Source: an uncultured Lachnospiraceae bacterium (GTDB lineage: Bacteria; Bacillota; Clostridia; Lachnospirales; Lachnospiraceae). From it: a stretch of DNA of 64,000 nt. The position numbers and the translations under genes were made by a program. This document shows positions 33,098-43,646 of this stretch, one piece after another; position 1 is the stretch's first letter; the number at the start of each line of letters is the position of its first letter. The DNA is taken from the NCBI GenBank assembly GCA_947625205.1, contig CANQNN010000005.1:62001-126000 (forward strand), in the 5' to 3' direction. Below the pieces are notes generated by a model, which was not told the origin of the DNA, searched no databases, and worked only from the letters and a program-made list of their open reading frames with translations.

Positions 33098-33164
33098 GTG
33101 CCAGCTTATGTTATTATAAATAATACGTAACAAAATTGTAATATTTTAAGTTATAAGCTGGCAC
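33098..33164 (+). repeat. 12-bp inverted repeat reaching into the tRNA-Arg gene
   Basis: GTGCCAGCTTAT (33098-33109) is perfectly complementary to ATAAGCTGGCAC (33153-33164). The right arm ends with the first four bases of the tRNA. The 43-bp interval is very AT-rich. It could form a precursor hairpin competing with the tRNA acceptor stem, or be an old insertion scar. Confidence 0.6.
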
Positions 33165-33232
33165 CCGTAGTCTAATGGATAAAACGTAGGCCTCCGACGC
33201 CTTTGATGCAGGTTCGAGTCCTGTCGGGTGCA
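33161..33232 (+). tRNA. tRNA-Arg (anticodon CCG)
   Basis: 72 nt. The acceptor stem GCACCCG/CGGGTGC has discriminator A. The anticodon loop CTCCGAC gives anticodon CCG at 33194-33196, read for CGG codons. The T arm is GCAGG-TTCGAGT-CCTGT. The anticodon stem has four clean pairs and one mismatch. CCA is not encoded. Confidence 0.9.
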
Positions 33233-33286
33233 TTGGATGATCATTTTTGGATTGCAGTACTTTTTTGGATTTAGGAAGGTTTTTAT

Positions 33287-34603
33287 ATGAATACGTCTAA
33301 TAACAATATACAGGATTTTATTAAGGAAAAGCTGGAATTGCTCAAGAACTGGCTGTTCCAGTATTCCAAGATCATCATGCCTGTTGTTCTGGTGATCTGC
33401 GTGGTGATCACGGTGGCCATTGCCGTCAATGCCAACAGAAAGAAGACCGCAGAAGAAGAAGTGGTACAGCCGGAGCAGACGGAGCCGACAGAGATCGTCA
33501 ATTCTCTGATCGCAGTACCGGAAGTGCCGTTAGAAAAAGAAGCGGTGCCTGAGATCAGCGAGCTTTGCCGCACTTACTATCAGGCTATGGTGGACGGCGA
33601 TACGGATACCATGAATAGGATCTGTGCAATGGATGAGCTGGAAACGCTCAGAGCGCAGGTGGTAAGTAAATACATGGAATCATGCCCAGTGCTGGAAATA
33701 TATACCAAGGTGGGCCCGCAGGAAAATACGTATATAGCATATATCTATCAGGAAGTAAAGTTTTACGATTATGAGGAGCCGCTTCCGGGGCTGAACACTT
33801 ATTATGTGTATGCGGACGAAAACGGCGACTATCATTTACAGTCCGAAGGAGATGTTGAGGAAAGCATATTAAATTATATTCGTGAAGTTAATCTCCAGGA
33901 TGATTTTGTCGATCTCCACAATAAAGTCACCGTTGCATACAATGATATGGTGGACGGAGACGAGGAGCTGAGACAGTTTCTGGTGGACCTGAATGAAGAG
34001 ATCGATAAGGACGTCGGGAAAGCGCTGGCGGACAGATACGGCAGTGAAGAATCCGGAGAGGGCACAGAAACCGCACAGGGACAGGACGATGCGGCAGAAG
34101 GCGGAGACGAGCAGCCGGATGAGCCGGAAACTGTTGTCACAAAGGTCAAAGCGACGGATGTGGTAAATATCAGAAGCTCTGACAGCGAGACTGCCGATAA
34201 GCTGGGCAAGGCGGCTATAGGCGATGAGTTTACGCTCCTGGAAGAGAGAGGGAACGGCTGGAGTAAAGTGAGTTATGAAGGCGGCGAAGCCTTTATCAAG
34301 AGTGAGTATCTGGAGCCGTCCGAGGTAGTCCGGGCGGATGAGACGGAAACCGGCGCGGGTCAGGAGACCGGTGATGACAATACGGCTGCGCAGACACATG
34401 ATGACGAGTCTGCGGAAACGACAGGAACCGTGACGGTCAAAGAGAATGTCCGTATTCGTGCGGGAGCAAGCGAGGATTCGGAGAAGATCGCAACGGCGTA
34501 TGTCGGCGAGAAGCTTGAAGTGATCATGAAGCAGGCAGACGGTTGGACCAAGATCAAATATAACGGCAAGACTGCTTATGTCAAGTCAGATTATGTGGAA
34601 TAA
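33287..34603 (+). CDS. Membrane-anchored protein with two SH3b domains
   Basis: 438 residues. A short cytoplasmic N-terminus and one transmembrane helix (about 28-47) are followed by a ~150-residue NTF2-like/helical domain (EISELCRTYYQAMVDGDTDTMN, then YIAYIYQEVKFYDYEEPLPGL) and an acidic linker. SH3b repeats follow at about 284-345 and 380-438 (VVNIRSSDSETADKLGK; NVRIRAGASEDSEKIATAY). These domains suggest binding to the wall. SD GGAAGG precedes ATG 33287. It shares the SH3b design with the 27041 protein. Confidence 0.8.
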   Translation: MNTSNNNIQDFIKEKLELLKNWLFQYSKIIMPVVLVICVVITVAIAVNANRKKTAEEEVVQPEQTEPTEIVNSLIAVPEVPLEKEAVPEISELCRTYYQAMVDGDTDTMNRICAMDELETLRAQVVSKYMESCPVLEIYTKVGPQENTYIAYIYQEVKFYDYEEPLPGLNTYYVYADENGDYHLQSEGDVEESILNYIREVNLQDDFVDLHNKVTVAYNDMVDGDEELRQFLVDLNEEIDKDVGKALADRYGSEESGEGTETAQGQDDAAEGGDEQPDEPETVVTKVKATDVVNIRSSDSETADKLGKAAIGDEFTLLEERGNGWSKVSYEGGEAFIKSEYLEPSEVVRADETETGAGQETGDDNTAAQTHDDESAETTGTVTVKENVRIRAGASEDSEKIATAYVGEKLEVIMKQADGWTKIKYNGKTAYVKSDYVE

Positions 34604-34710
34604 TTTTACGCGGCATCATTTACGGATGGCATCATTGACAGGCGGCAGGCATAGCCGGATCGGTCATTTCGCATGACAGGGATTAGAATTATAAATACTG
34701 GCAAAGATAA

Positions 34711-34740
34711 AGAGTATGAGAGTTTTCTCATACTCTTTTT
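34711..34740 (+). terminator. Rho-independent terminator
   Basis: A perfect 11-bp stem AGAGTATGAGA/TCTCATACTCT with a 4-nt loop, followed by TTTT, between the SH3b gene and the helical-protein gene. Confidence 0.9.
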
Positions 34741-34758
34741 ATAGTAAAGGAGAATGGC

Positions 34759-35190
34759 ATGAAACATGACGATGCAAAGATTCTGCAGGAGGTACAGAGA
34801 AACACAGAGATAGGAATGACTGCGATCGATACGATCCTTGATAAGACGGAGGATGATGAATTCGCGCTTCAACTGTCAAGACAGTCGCTTCAGTACTCGG
34901 AGATCCATAACAAAGCGCTGGACCGGATATTGAAAAACGAGGGTGAGGTCTATCGCGGCAATCAGATCACCGATATGATGTTAAAAGGGAGTATCCATGC
35001 GGGAACCGCATTTAACGTCAGCAGACAGCATCTGGCAGAAATGCTGATCCAGGGCAGCAACAGAGGTATTACAAGCATGTGGAAAGCAATGAATCACAAT
35101 CGGCTTGCCACGAGCGAGGCGGTAGAACTGGCGCAGGAGCTGGTTGATTTTGAACAGGAGAACATTGAGAGACTGCGGGAGTGGCTGTGA
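34759..35190 (+). CDS. Small four-helix protein of unknown function, copy A
   Basis: 143 residues, almost entirely amphipathic helices. It parallels the 55851 product along its whole length: an acidic start, IGMTAIDTILDKTEDDEF against GVASIDDVLEYVDNEEF, a middle MMLKGSIHAG/NVSRQHLAEMLIQGSNRGI segment, and an end FEQENIERLREWL. Ferritin-like or DUF2383-like bundles look similar, but no metal-ligand ExxH pattern is evident. ATG 34759 has SD AAAGGAG. I do not know its function. Confidence 0.75.
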   Translation: MKHDDAKILQEVQRNTEIGMTAIDTILDKTEDDEFALQLSRQSLQYSEIHNKALDRILKNEGEVYRGNQITDMMLKGSIHAGTAFNVSRQHLAEMLIQGSNRGITSMWKAMNHNRLATSEAVELAQELVDFEQENIERLREWL

Positions 35191-35290
35191 GAGAGAATAT
35201 TGTATACATGTATTGATGAATCTTGGTATTATTGTACAATTTATCTAAAAAAAGCAAAAAAATTTTTACACGTTAATTGACTAAACCGGG

Positions 35291-35319
35291 TTGAGGATTT
35301 TTGAGGCGCATACTATAAT
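35291..35319 (+). promoter_or_regulatory. Sigma-A promoter of gdhA
   Basis: The -35 TTGAGG (35291-35296), 17-bp spacer and perfect -10 TATAAT (35314-35319) lie 43 bp before the gdhA start. Confidence 0.75.
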
Positions 35320-35346
35320 GAAACGTAGGCATTATATACAAATTAA

Positions 35347-36708
<1,362 letters not shown>

Positions 36709-36776
36709 GAATATGCAAAACGCGCGGATTCTGCAATTATGAGTCCGCAGATTCTCCATAAGAGAAAATGAAGGAC

Positions 36777-36843
36777 AAAACCCGATCGGCGACAACGGTT
36801 TACGTGCCGGATGCACGTAAGCTGCGGGCCAATCGGGTTTTTC
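36777..36843 (+). terminator. Branched terminator after gdhA
   Basis: The outer arms AAAACCCGATCGGC and GGCCAATCGGGTTTT pair and are followed by Ts. Inside is a second hairpin, TTACGTGC/GCACGTAA. Such a two-tier structure is unusual for a simple terminator. Confidence 0.8.
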
Positions 36844-36929
36844 TGTCTGTAAATTTTTATCCCATGCTATCTTTTTGAGAAATCGATTCGTTATAAATGA
36901 CAGAGGCTATTGCATACAGGAGAGGAAAC

Positions 36930-37499
36930 GTGGACGGCGACCAGGCTTTGATCAGAAGAATGCGGCAGGGAGACGAAGAAGCCTTCAATATCTTTGTGCG
37001 CAGATATTACGGGGATATTTTAAAATACTGCAGTTACCGCTGCAGCGGCATAGCCGATGCGCAGGACTTGACACAGGAGACCTTTGTGCGCTTTTTTACC
37101 CATCTGTCCGCCTACCGCCATCTGGGAAAAGTCAGGAATTATCTGTACACGATTGCCGGAAATCTGTGCAGAGACTATGGCAGGCAACGCGGTCATCTGC
37201 CGGTCCCTTCGGACAGGGAGATCCTGGAGATGCCAGACGCAGCCCGGAAGTATCCCGGCGCAGGTATAACGGCGGATATACAGATAAAGCCGCCGGAAGA
37301 AGAGGCGGTAAACAGAATGACGGTGGAATGGGCGCTCGGCCGGCTGCCAGACGAACTGCGCGAGGTAGTGCTCCTGTATTATTTTCAGGAATGGAAGCTT
37401 AAGGAGATAGCGGAAATCCTGCAGATCGGTCTGCCGCTTGTAAAATACCGCTTAAGGCAGGCCAGGACGCGGCTTCAAGAGATATTGAAAGAGGTATAG
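36930..37499 (+). CDS. ECF-type RNA polymerase sigma factor
   Basis: 189 residues from GTG 36930, which follows SD AGGAGAGG by 4 nt; an in-frame ATG at 36897 has no SD. Region 2 is FNIFVRRYYGDILKYC, DAQDLTQETFVRFF and VRNYLYTIAGNLCRDY. Region 4 is LRGRLPDELREVVLLYYF-like (GRLPDELREVVLLYYFQEW), then KEIAEILQIGLPLVKYRLRQAR. It heads a four-gene operon with a membrane protein and an ABC exporter, which it may control together with its own expression. Confidence 0.9.
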   Translation: MDGDQALIRRMRQGDEEAFNIFVRRYYGDILKYCSYRCSGIADAQDLTQETFVRFFTHLSAYRHLGKVRNYLYTIAGNLCRDYGRQRGHLPVPSDREILEMPDAARKYPGAGITADIQIKPPEEEAVNRMTVEWALGRLPDELREVVLLYYFQEWKLKEIAEILQIGLPLVKYRLRQARTRLQEILKEV

Positions 37500-37513
37500 A
37501 AAGGAGGATAACC

Positions 37514-38290
37514 ATGACATTGCAGGAGTTTTATCATGCTGCGGCTGACTGCGGACGGGTATGTGATACCGCGCTGATGCCCGATGAGAACCGGATTCGG
37601 AAAACAGTCCAAAAATCCGTGGAAGCTTTTTACCGGGAGGAAGAAAAAAGGCGGCTGTCCTATTCGGAATTTCTGCGGATACAGCTTGGAACCATGAAAA
37701 AAAGATGGTGGATCATGCAGATGGCGCTGCTTATGCTTCTCTACAGCGTCTTGCAGGATATGCAGACCGTATGGGCGGTAAAGCGCAGCATGGGGGCGGC
37801 GGCCGTTCTGTTCGTGGTGCTGATCATCCCCGATCTGTGGAAAAGCAGGACCTACGGTCTGGCGGAAGTGGAGAGCGCTTCTTATTTTTCCCTGCGGGGA
37901 ATTTACGCCGCCAGACTTGTTCTGTTTGGCATTGCGGACACGCTGATGCTGACGCTTTTTTGCGGTACTGCCTATGCGACGCTGGGCATTGCTGCGGTGC
38001 AGCTGACGGTGCAGTTTCTGCTGCCGATGACGGTCACGGCGGCGGTCTGTTTCGGAGTATTGTGCAGCCGCTATCCGTTTGGCGAGGCGATGGCTGTATT
38101 TATATGCCTTACATGGGGGACCGCCTGGATCCTGGCAATTTCCAATGATACGTTGTATGAGGCGGTCATAATGCCTGTATGGTTTTTGCTTTTGGCTGCA
38201 GCGGCCGTGTTTGCCGTCACATCTGTATGCAGACTGTTGCAGGCAGATCATTACCGGGAGGTGTTCAGGAATGGAATTAAAACTGACTGA
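37514..38290 (+). CDS. Six-helix membrane protein, possible anti-sigma or ABC-2 partner
   Basis: 258 residues. A ~70-residue charged cytoplasmic N-terminus (with KTVQKSVEAFYREEEKRRLS) is followed by about six membrane helices between 70 and 245. It starts 14 bp after the ECF sigma gene (SD AAAGGAGG) and overlaps the ABC ATPase start by 20 bp. The position directly after the sigma gene suggests an anti-sigma role. The helix pattern would also fit an ABC permease-like partner. No family motif recognised. Confidence 0.7.
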   Translation: MTLQEFYHAAADCGRVCDTALMPDENRIRKTVQKSVEAFYREEEKRRLSYSEFLRIQLGTMKKRWWIMQMALLMLLYSVLQDMQTVWAVKRSMGAAAVLFVVLIIPDLWKSRTYGLAEVESASYFSLRGIYAARLVLFGIADTLMLTLFCGTAYATLGIAAVQLTVQFLLPMTVTAAVCFGVLCSRYPFGEAMAVFICLTWGTAWILAISNDTLYEAVIMPVWFLLLAAAAVFAVTSVCRLLQADHYREVFRNGIKTD

Positions 38291-39158
38291 GGTGACAAAA
38301 AAGTACGGAGGTTTCACCGCTGTGGACAATATAAGTCTTACCATGACGGGCGGCGTGTATGGTCTGCTGGGCGTAAACGGCGCGGGTAAGACGACTCTGA
38401 TGCGGATGCTGTGTACGCTGTTAAAGCCCACAAGCGGCAGCATTACCTGCGACGGGCGGGATATTTTCGCAATGGATGCTTCCTACAGGGGGCTACTTGG
38501 CTATCTGCCGCAGGATTTCGGATTTTACCCGGACTTTACGGTCAGAGATTATCTCCGCTATATTGCATCGATCAAGGGGCTTCGACCGGCTGTGGCAGCA
38601 AAGCGTACAGAAGAGCTGATCGGTAGGGTGGGGCTTGTCAAGGCGGCGGATAAGAAGATGAAGAAATTGTCCGGCGGCATGAAACGGCGTGCCGGAATCG
38701 CACAGGCAATGTTAAACGATCCGAAGATACTGATACTGGATGAACCCACATCGGGACTTGACCCTAATGAGCGGATACGTTTCCGCAATCTGATCAGCGA
38801 ATTGTCCGAGGAGCGTATGGTGCTGTTATCGACCCATATCGTTCCGGATGTGGAGTATATCGCCAATGAGATCTGGCTGATGAAGGACGGCGTAATGGTG
38901 CAAAGCGGTACACCGGATGAAGTGATTGCTTCTATGCCGGAGCGGGTATGGATATGCCGAACGGACAAACAGACCGCGTCTAAGCTGATGGAACGGTATC
39001 AGGTGTCCAACATAAAGACGGAGGCGCAGGGCGCCGAGCTGAGGCTGATCGCGGCAGCGTGTCCCGCAGAAGGCGCACGGCAGACAGAGGCATCTTTAGA
39101 AGACGTATTTCTGTATTATTTCGGAGAAAAGGCGGGTGAAGAAAATGGTGTGGTTTGA
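38271..39158 (+). CDS. ABC transporter ATP-binding protein
   Basis: 295 residues from ATG 38271 (SD GGGAGGTG within the preceding gene). Walker A GVNGAGKT is at 34-41, with Q-loop GYLPQDFGFYPD, signature LSGGMKRRAGIAQAM and Walker B ILILDEPTSGLDP, then the H-loop LLSTHIV. A C-terminal extension of ~80 residues follows. It is translated with the permease gene it overlaps by 23 bp. Probably an exporter ATPase of the CcmA/NatA type. Confidence 0.92.
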   Translation: MELKLTEVTKKYGGFTAVDNISLTMTGGVYGLLGVNGAGKTTLMRMLCTLLKPTSGSITCDGRDIFAMDASYRGLLGYLPQDFGFYPDFTVRDYLRYIASIKGLRPAVAAKRTEELIGRVGLVKAADKKMKKLSGGMKRRAGIAQAMLNDPKILILDEPTSGLDPNERIRFRNLISELSEERMVLLSTHIVPDVEYIANEIWLMKDGVMVQSGTPDEVIASMPERVWICRTDKQTASKLMERYQVSNIKTEAQGAELRLIAAACPAEGARQTEASLEDVFLYYFGEKAGEENGVV

Positions 39159-40368
39159 GGTTAAGAAGGTTTTCTCCAGAGCGTCGGGTAAGATCTCGCT
39201 GGCGGTTCTGGCGGCGCTTTTGGCGGTTACCTGCTGGCTGGCTGTCTCTCACATCGATTACGTGAATGCAGACGGAGATATCGTGACGGGTATCCGGGCG
39301 GTGCGGATGCTGCGAAGCGACAAGGAGAAATGGGAGGGCTATATCACGGAGAATGTGCTGCGAAGCGTAATACGGGAGAATGCCGCGATCAACGCTTCGG
39401 ACGAAGCCCGGTCGGAGAACGTCAAAGAGCAGAATAAGGCGTATGCAAAGAAACAGGGATTCGATGATATCCGGGATATGATCAACAGGGCGTTCTGCTC
39501 GTTTCGGGAGTACAATTACTACAGAGCGGACAGCATCACCGAAGAGGAAGTGGGAGGGTTATACGAGCAAAGAGTCGCAAGACTGCGGGAGTGGCTGTAT
39601 TCCGAGGAAGTTTATGATCATTACACCGAAGAAGAAAGAGCGTTTCTGATCGAACAGTATGAATCGCTGAAAACGCCTTTCTATTATGCCGTTTCCGACG
39701 GATGGCAGGCGGTATTGTACTATGCGCAGACTATAGTCATGATTGGAATGCTCGTCTGCGGCTTCCTGGTATCGTCGGTCTTCTCGGGTGAGTTTCAGAC
39801 GAAAGCGGACGCGGTTTTCTTTTCTTCCAAATACGGCAGGAGCAAGGCGATCGCCGCAAAAGTGAAGGCGGGTTATCTGATCGTCACGGTCTTATATTGG
39901 ATCCTTATATTGTCTTACTCCGCCATCGTCCTTGCTGCCACGGGAACAGGCGGCGGAAACTGTGCGATCCAGACGTCCTTTACATATGGAAAAAGCTTTT
40001 ACCATATCACGTTCTTTGAACTGTGGCTCCTGATGGTATTCGGCGGTTACATTGGCTGGCTGTTTATCCTGACGCTTACCATGCTTGTTTCCGTCCTGAC
40101 GCGCAGTCCGGTACTGGCGGTGATGATTCCCTTCATCATTCTGTTTCTACCGTCGTTTGTGGGCGGATTCAGCGTGTTGTCCGACATGCTTGGTCTATGG
40201 CCGGATCAGCTTCTTAATATCGGTGAGGCGATAATGCTGTTCAATCTGTACCGGGTCGGCGGACACATTGCGGGGGCGCTGCCCGTGGTCTTTACGATGT
40301 ATTCGTGCCTGTATCTGGTCCTGCCGCCTGCGCTGTATCTGGCGTACCGGAAGACGGGGATTGATTAA
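39136..40368 (+). CDS. ABC transporter permease
   Basis: 410 residues. One N-terminal transmembrane helix (about 20-40), a large outer domain (about 45-190) rich in charged residues, then five or six helices to the C-terminus. This is the layout of ABC-2 permeases with an extracytoplasmic insertion. GTG 39136 or ATG 39145 may be the start. It is last in the ECF sigma operon. The following 40369-40502 holds no gene. Confidence 0.85.
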   Translation: MKKMVWFEVKKVFSRASGKISLAVLAALLAVTCWLAVSHIDYVNADGDIVTGIRAVRMLRSDKEKWEGYITENVLRSVIRENAAINASDEARSENVKEQNKAYAKKQGFDDIRDMINRAFCSFREYNYYRADSITEEEVGGLYEQRVARLREWLYSEEVYDHYTEEERAFLIEQYESLKTPFYYAVSDGWQAVLYYAQTIVMIGMLVCGFLVSSVFSGEFQTKADAVFFSSKYGRSKAIAAKVKAGYLIVTVLYWILILSYSAIVLAATGTGGGNCAIQTSFTYGKSFYHITFFELWLLMVFGGYIGWLFILTLTMLVSVLTRSPVLAVMIPFIILFLPSFVGGFSVLSDMLGLWPDQLLNIGEAIMLFNLYRVGGHIAGALPVVFTMYSCLYLVLPPALYLAYRKTGID

Positions 40369-40502
40369 CCGGGGTATATATTGTAATATAGTAAAGTCAG
40401 AAAAACGTTTCGGCGACCGCTGCACCGCCGTACTGTGCGTTACTATGCAGCGGGGCGCGGTATCTGCCGTGCTCCGCGTTGTTATACAAGGAGGAATGCG
40501 TT

Positions 40503-42020
40503 ATGGGCAGCAGGGAAATTCAGGTTACGGCAGGCGCCAAAGTCCCTTTTCATAACAATGTCGGTTTCTGCATCGGCACGGGGCGGATGGGGCTTGCGCT
40601 GCAGCAGGAGTATCAAGAGCAGCTCCGGATGGTGCAGGAACAGATCGGTTTCTCCCATATCAGGGGGCACGGCCTGTTCTGCGATGATATGGCGGTCTAT
40701 CATGAGTATGAGGAAAACGGGCAGACAAAGGCGGAGTACAACTACACCTATCTGGATATGGTAATGGACAGCTACAGAAGGCTTTCGCTCAAACCGTTTC
40801 TGGAGCTGGGATTTATGCCGGACAAACTGGCATCCGGCACACAGACGATCTTCTATTGGAAGGGTAACACCACGCCGCCCCAAGACTACGGCAAATGGGC
40901 AGAGCTGGTTCAGGCGCTTCTCAGGCACCTGATGGAGCGGTACGGCGCAGATGAGGCGGTGACATGGCCCATCGAGGTGTGGAACGAGCCGAACCTGCCG
41001 GGCTTCTGGGAGCACGCCGATATGCAGGAATATTTTAAACTGTTTTCGGTCACGTTTCGGGCGGTCAAGGAAGTGGATGCGCGTTTTCAGGTAGGCGGGC
41101 CCGCGATCTGCGGCGTGCGCGATGAGGAGTGGATGCGCGCTTTTCTGGACGATTGCAGACAGAAAAAGATCAGGCCGGATTTTATCACAAGGCATCATTA
41201 TACAACGGAGCTGCCGGAGAATGTAGGGCACTACGGGTATGCCAGACTGTCAGAGCCGGAGGACGGATTCGCCAATCTGCAGTCCACAAGGGACATTATC
41301 GACAGTTACCCGGAGTTTCAGGGGCTGAAGATCCATATCACGGAGTTCAATACCTCCTATATCCCTAACTGTCCGCTGCACGATACGAATGAAAACGCGG
41401 CCTATATCGCTCATCAGCTCTCACGGCTGGGCGATGTGAACGAATCCTATTCCTACTGGACATTCGGGGATATCTTCGAGGAGCAGGGTGTGCCGTTTAC
41501 GCCGTTTCACGGCGGTTTCGGGCTGGTGGCGAACGGATGCATACCGAAGCCTACGTTCTGGACATTCGCTTTTTACAAGCGTCTGCAGGAGAACGGCGAA
41601 ACATGCGTGTACAGAGATGATAATATTGTTATTCTGGAAAACGGCAACGGTGACGGCGGGTACTGCGGCGTGGCGTGGAACCACAGGCCTCAGGATGGGG
41701 AGGCGCTTGCGCTGGCGATCGCGCTTCCGGCGCAGGTAGAGGAATATACGCTGTTATGCAAAACCGTGGATGAGGAGACCTGTAATCCCTTAAAGGTATG
41801 GCATGATATGGGCGAACCGGCGAACCTGACCAAAGAACAGACCACTCTCCTGCGGGAGAGCGCGGCACCGCTTGTTGCCTCGGGACAGGTTTGCAGCGAG
41901 GGCGGCGCTGCCAGACTGCAGTTGCTGCTGCAGCCATACGGGGTCGTCTGGTTCTCGCTGACGCCGCGCAGGCAGACGAGCGACAGAGGCTATAGTTATG
42001 ACAGAGTTGTTGGAAAGTGA
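40503..42020 (+). CDS. Glycoside hydrolase family 39 (beta-xylosidase-like)
   Basis: A cytoplasmic glycosidase of 505 residues from ATG 40503 (SD AAGGAGG); no signal peptide. The (beta/alpha)8 domain has acid/base E162 in the motif WNEPN and nucleophile E281 in HITEFNTSY, spaced as in GH39, with RGHGLFCDD near the N-terminus, a GH39 hallmark. A C-terminal beta domain follows. Likely substrates are xylo-oligosaccharides taken up by the cell. No transporter or regulator for xylan is adjacent. It is followed by a carboxylesterase gene 42 bp later, suggesting joint action on esterified glycans. Confidence 0.9.
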   Translation: MGSREIQVTAGAKVPFHNNVGFCIGTGRMGLALQQEYQEQLRMVQEQIGFSHIRGHGLFCDDMAVYHEYEENGQTKAEYNYTYLDMVMDSYRRLSLKPFLELGFMPDKLASGTQTIFYWKGNTTPPQDYGKWAELVQALLRHLMERYGADEAVTWPIEVWNEPNLPGFWEHADMQEYFKLFSVTFRAVKEVDARFQVGGPAICGVRDEEWMRAFLDDCRQKKIRPDFITRHHYTTELPENVGHYGYARLSEPEDGFANLQSTRDIIDSYPEFQGLKIHITEFNTSYIPNCPLHDTNENAAYIAHQLSRLGDVNESYSYWTFGDIFEEQGVPFTPFHGGFGLVANGCIPKPTFWTFAFYKRLQENGETCVYRDDNIVILENGNGDGGYCGVAWNHRPQDGEALALAIALPAQVEEYTLLCKTVDEETCNPLKVWHDMGEPANLTKEQTTLLRESAAPLVASGQVCSEGGAARLQLLLQPYGVVWFSLTPRRQTSDRGYSYDRVVGK

Positions 42021-42062
42021 TCTCAAGGCAACAATAGAGCAGAGCAAAAAATAGAAGAAGGG

Positions 42063-43592
42063 ATGGAACATATGATCAGACAGGTAACAACAGAGAATGG
42101 GCAGGTTCGGGGAATCGAGGCGGCCGATCCGAGGATCACCGCGTTTAAAGGGATCCCGTTCGCGGCGCCGCCGGTCGGAGAGAACAGATGGCGTGCCCCG
42201 CAGCCTTGCGAGAACTGGGGGGGGGTCCGGGAGGCGTACCGCTTCGCGCCTATCGCCGTGCAGGACACGCCGGGCGTGGGAACGGATATCTACTGCCGCG
42301 AATGGCATGTGGATCCCGGAATCGACATGGACGAGGACTGCCTGTATCTCAACGTATGGACGGGAGCAAAGAACGCGGACGAAAAAAGGCCGGTGCTGGT
42401 ATGGTTCTACGGTGGCGGTCTGCAGTGGGGATATCCGGCGGAGATGGAGTTTGACGGCGAGCGTCTGGCGCGCCGGGGCATCGTGGTCGTGACGGTCAAT
42501 TACCGCATCAATGTGTTTGGTTTTCTGGCACATCCGCAGCTCACGAGTGAACAGCCGGACGCACCCTGTAACTTCGGCAGTCTGGATCAGCAGGCGGGTC
42601 TTAAGTGGGTGGTGCGTAATATCGCTGCTTTTGGCGGCGATCCGCACAATATCACGATCGCCGGGCAGTCTGCGGGCGGCGGCAGCGTGATGAGCCAGAT
42701 GGCTTGCCCGGACAATCAGGGCCTGTTTCAGAAAGCGGTGGTCATGAGCGCTATGATCCGGAACCCTTACGGGGAGGACGCGGTGGGCGTCCCGGAGCCG
42801 TTGGCGCAGGCGGAGAAGAACGGAGAGGATTTCTTTACATTCCTCGGCGTCAGGAGCTTAGAGGAAGCAAGGGCGCTTGACGCCTTTTACATCCGCGATA
42901 AATACGGCGAATACGCGCAGAGCCATCCGAGGATGTTCACGGTGCTGGATCACAAGTTCTGTGTGGACGATCCGATCAAGCTGATCCGGCAGGGAAAATG
43001 TGTGGATGTGCCTATGATGGCGGGAAATACTGCGGACGAATTTCCCAATTTTATCACTGCGGACTCTGCAGTGCAGCTTGAAGAAAAGGCGCGGGAGTTG
43101 TTCGGCAGCAGAGCAGAGGAGTTTCTGGCGTTTCCGCAGGTGCAGCAGGACGACGGCAGCGGGCACTACGGCACGGTCAGTGGGATCGAGTGTACGGCCA
43201 AAAGTCTTTTCGCGGCCAAAAGTGCCAGCGGCAACGGCAACAATTACTATTATTACCGGTTCGATACGGATATTCCCGGCTGGGATCATCCGGGCACATT
43301 CCACTCGGTAGATTTATGGTTCTTCTTTGAGACACTGGCCAAATGCTGGCGGCCTTTTGTGGGCAGACACTATGATCTGGCCAGACAAATGTGTAATTAC
43401 TGGGCCAATTTTATCAAGACCGGCGATCCCAACGGCGAGGATGCGGACGGAAGTCCGATGCCGGAGTGGAAGCCCTATACGGCGCAAACGCCCTGTGAGA
43501 TGATCTTTTCCGCAAACGGCGCGGTCGTAACATGTGAAGCCGAATCTGCTTTTAAGAGATTCCTGATGGAAGAGACAGGCAGGAAGATGTAA
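42063..43592 (+). CDS. Type B carboxylesterase
   Basis: An alpha/beta-hydrolase of 509 residues. The N-terminal signature FKGIPFAAPPVGENRWRAP, oxyanion-hole segment WFYGGGLQWG, nucleophile S203 in GQSAGGGS, the acidic residue around NTADEFPNF and the catalytic His in DHPGTFHSVDL are all visible. No signal peptide, so it is cytoplasmic. It may remove acyl groups from plant oligosaccharides for the neighbouring GH39, although type B esterases are promiscuous. A run of nine Gs (42217-42225) lies in codons 52-55. ATG 42072 is an alternative start with better SD spacing. Confidence 0.9.
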   Translation: MEHMIRQVTTENGQVRGIEAADPRITAFKGIPFAAPPVGENRWRAPQPCENWGGVREAYRFAPIAVQDTPGVGTDIYCREWHVDPGIDMDEDCLYLNVWTGAKNADEKRPVLVWFYGGGLQWGYPAEMEFDGERLARRGIVVVTVNYRINVFGFLAHPQLTSEQPDAPCNFGSLDQQAGLKWVVRNIAAFGGDPHNITIAGQSAGGGSVMSQMACPDNQGLFQKAVVMSAMIRNPYGEDAVGVPEPLAQAEKNGEDFFTFLGVRSLEEARALDAFYIRDKYGEYAQSHPRMFTVLDHKFCVDDPIKLIRQGKCVDVPMMAGNTADEFPNFITADSAVQLEEKARELFGSRAEEFLAFPQVQQDDGSGHYGTVSGIECTAKSLFAAKSASGNGNNYYYYRFDTDIPGWDHPGTFHSVDLWFFFETLAKCWRPFVGRHYDLARQMCNYWANFIKTGDPNGEDADGSPMPEWKPYTAQTPCEMIFSANGAVVTCEAESAFKRFLMEETGRKM

Positions 43593-43611
43593 GAAGACAC
43601 ATATGTAGCGT

Positions 43612-43642
43612 AAAAGCCGGAATGCACTGCACTCCGGCTTTT
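43612..43642 (+). terminator. Bidirectional terminator between the esterase and tRNA-Ala
   Basis: A perfect stem AAAAGCCGGA/TCCGGCTTTT with an 11-nt loop. A-rich and T-rich flanks let it serve both the plus-strand esterase gene and the minus-strand tRNA. Confidence 0.88.
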
Positions 43643-43646
43643 ATAA

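Noticed and set aside
34759-35190. The small helical protein considered as a ferritin or Dps
   Set aside because: Helical pattern fits loosely, but no ferroxidase ligand pattern is visible.
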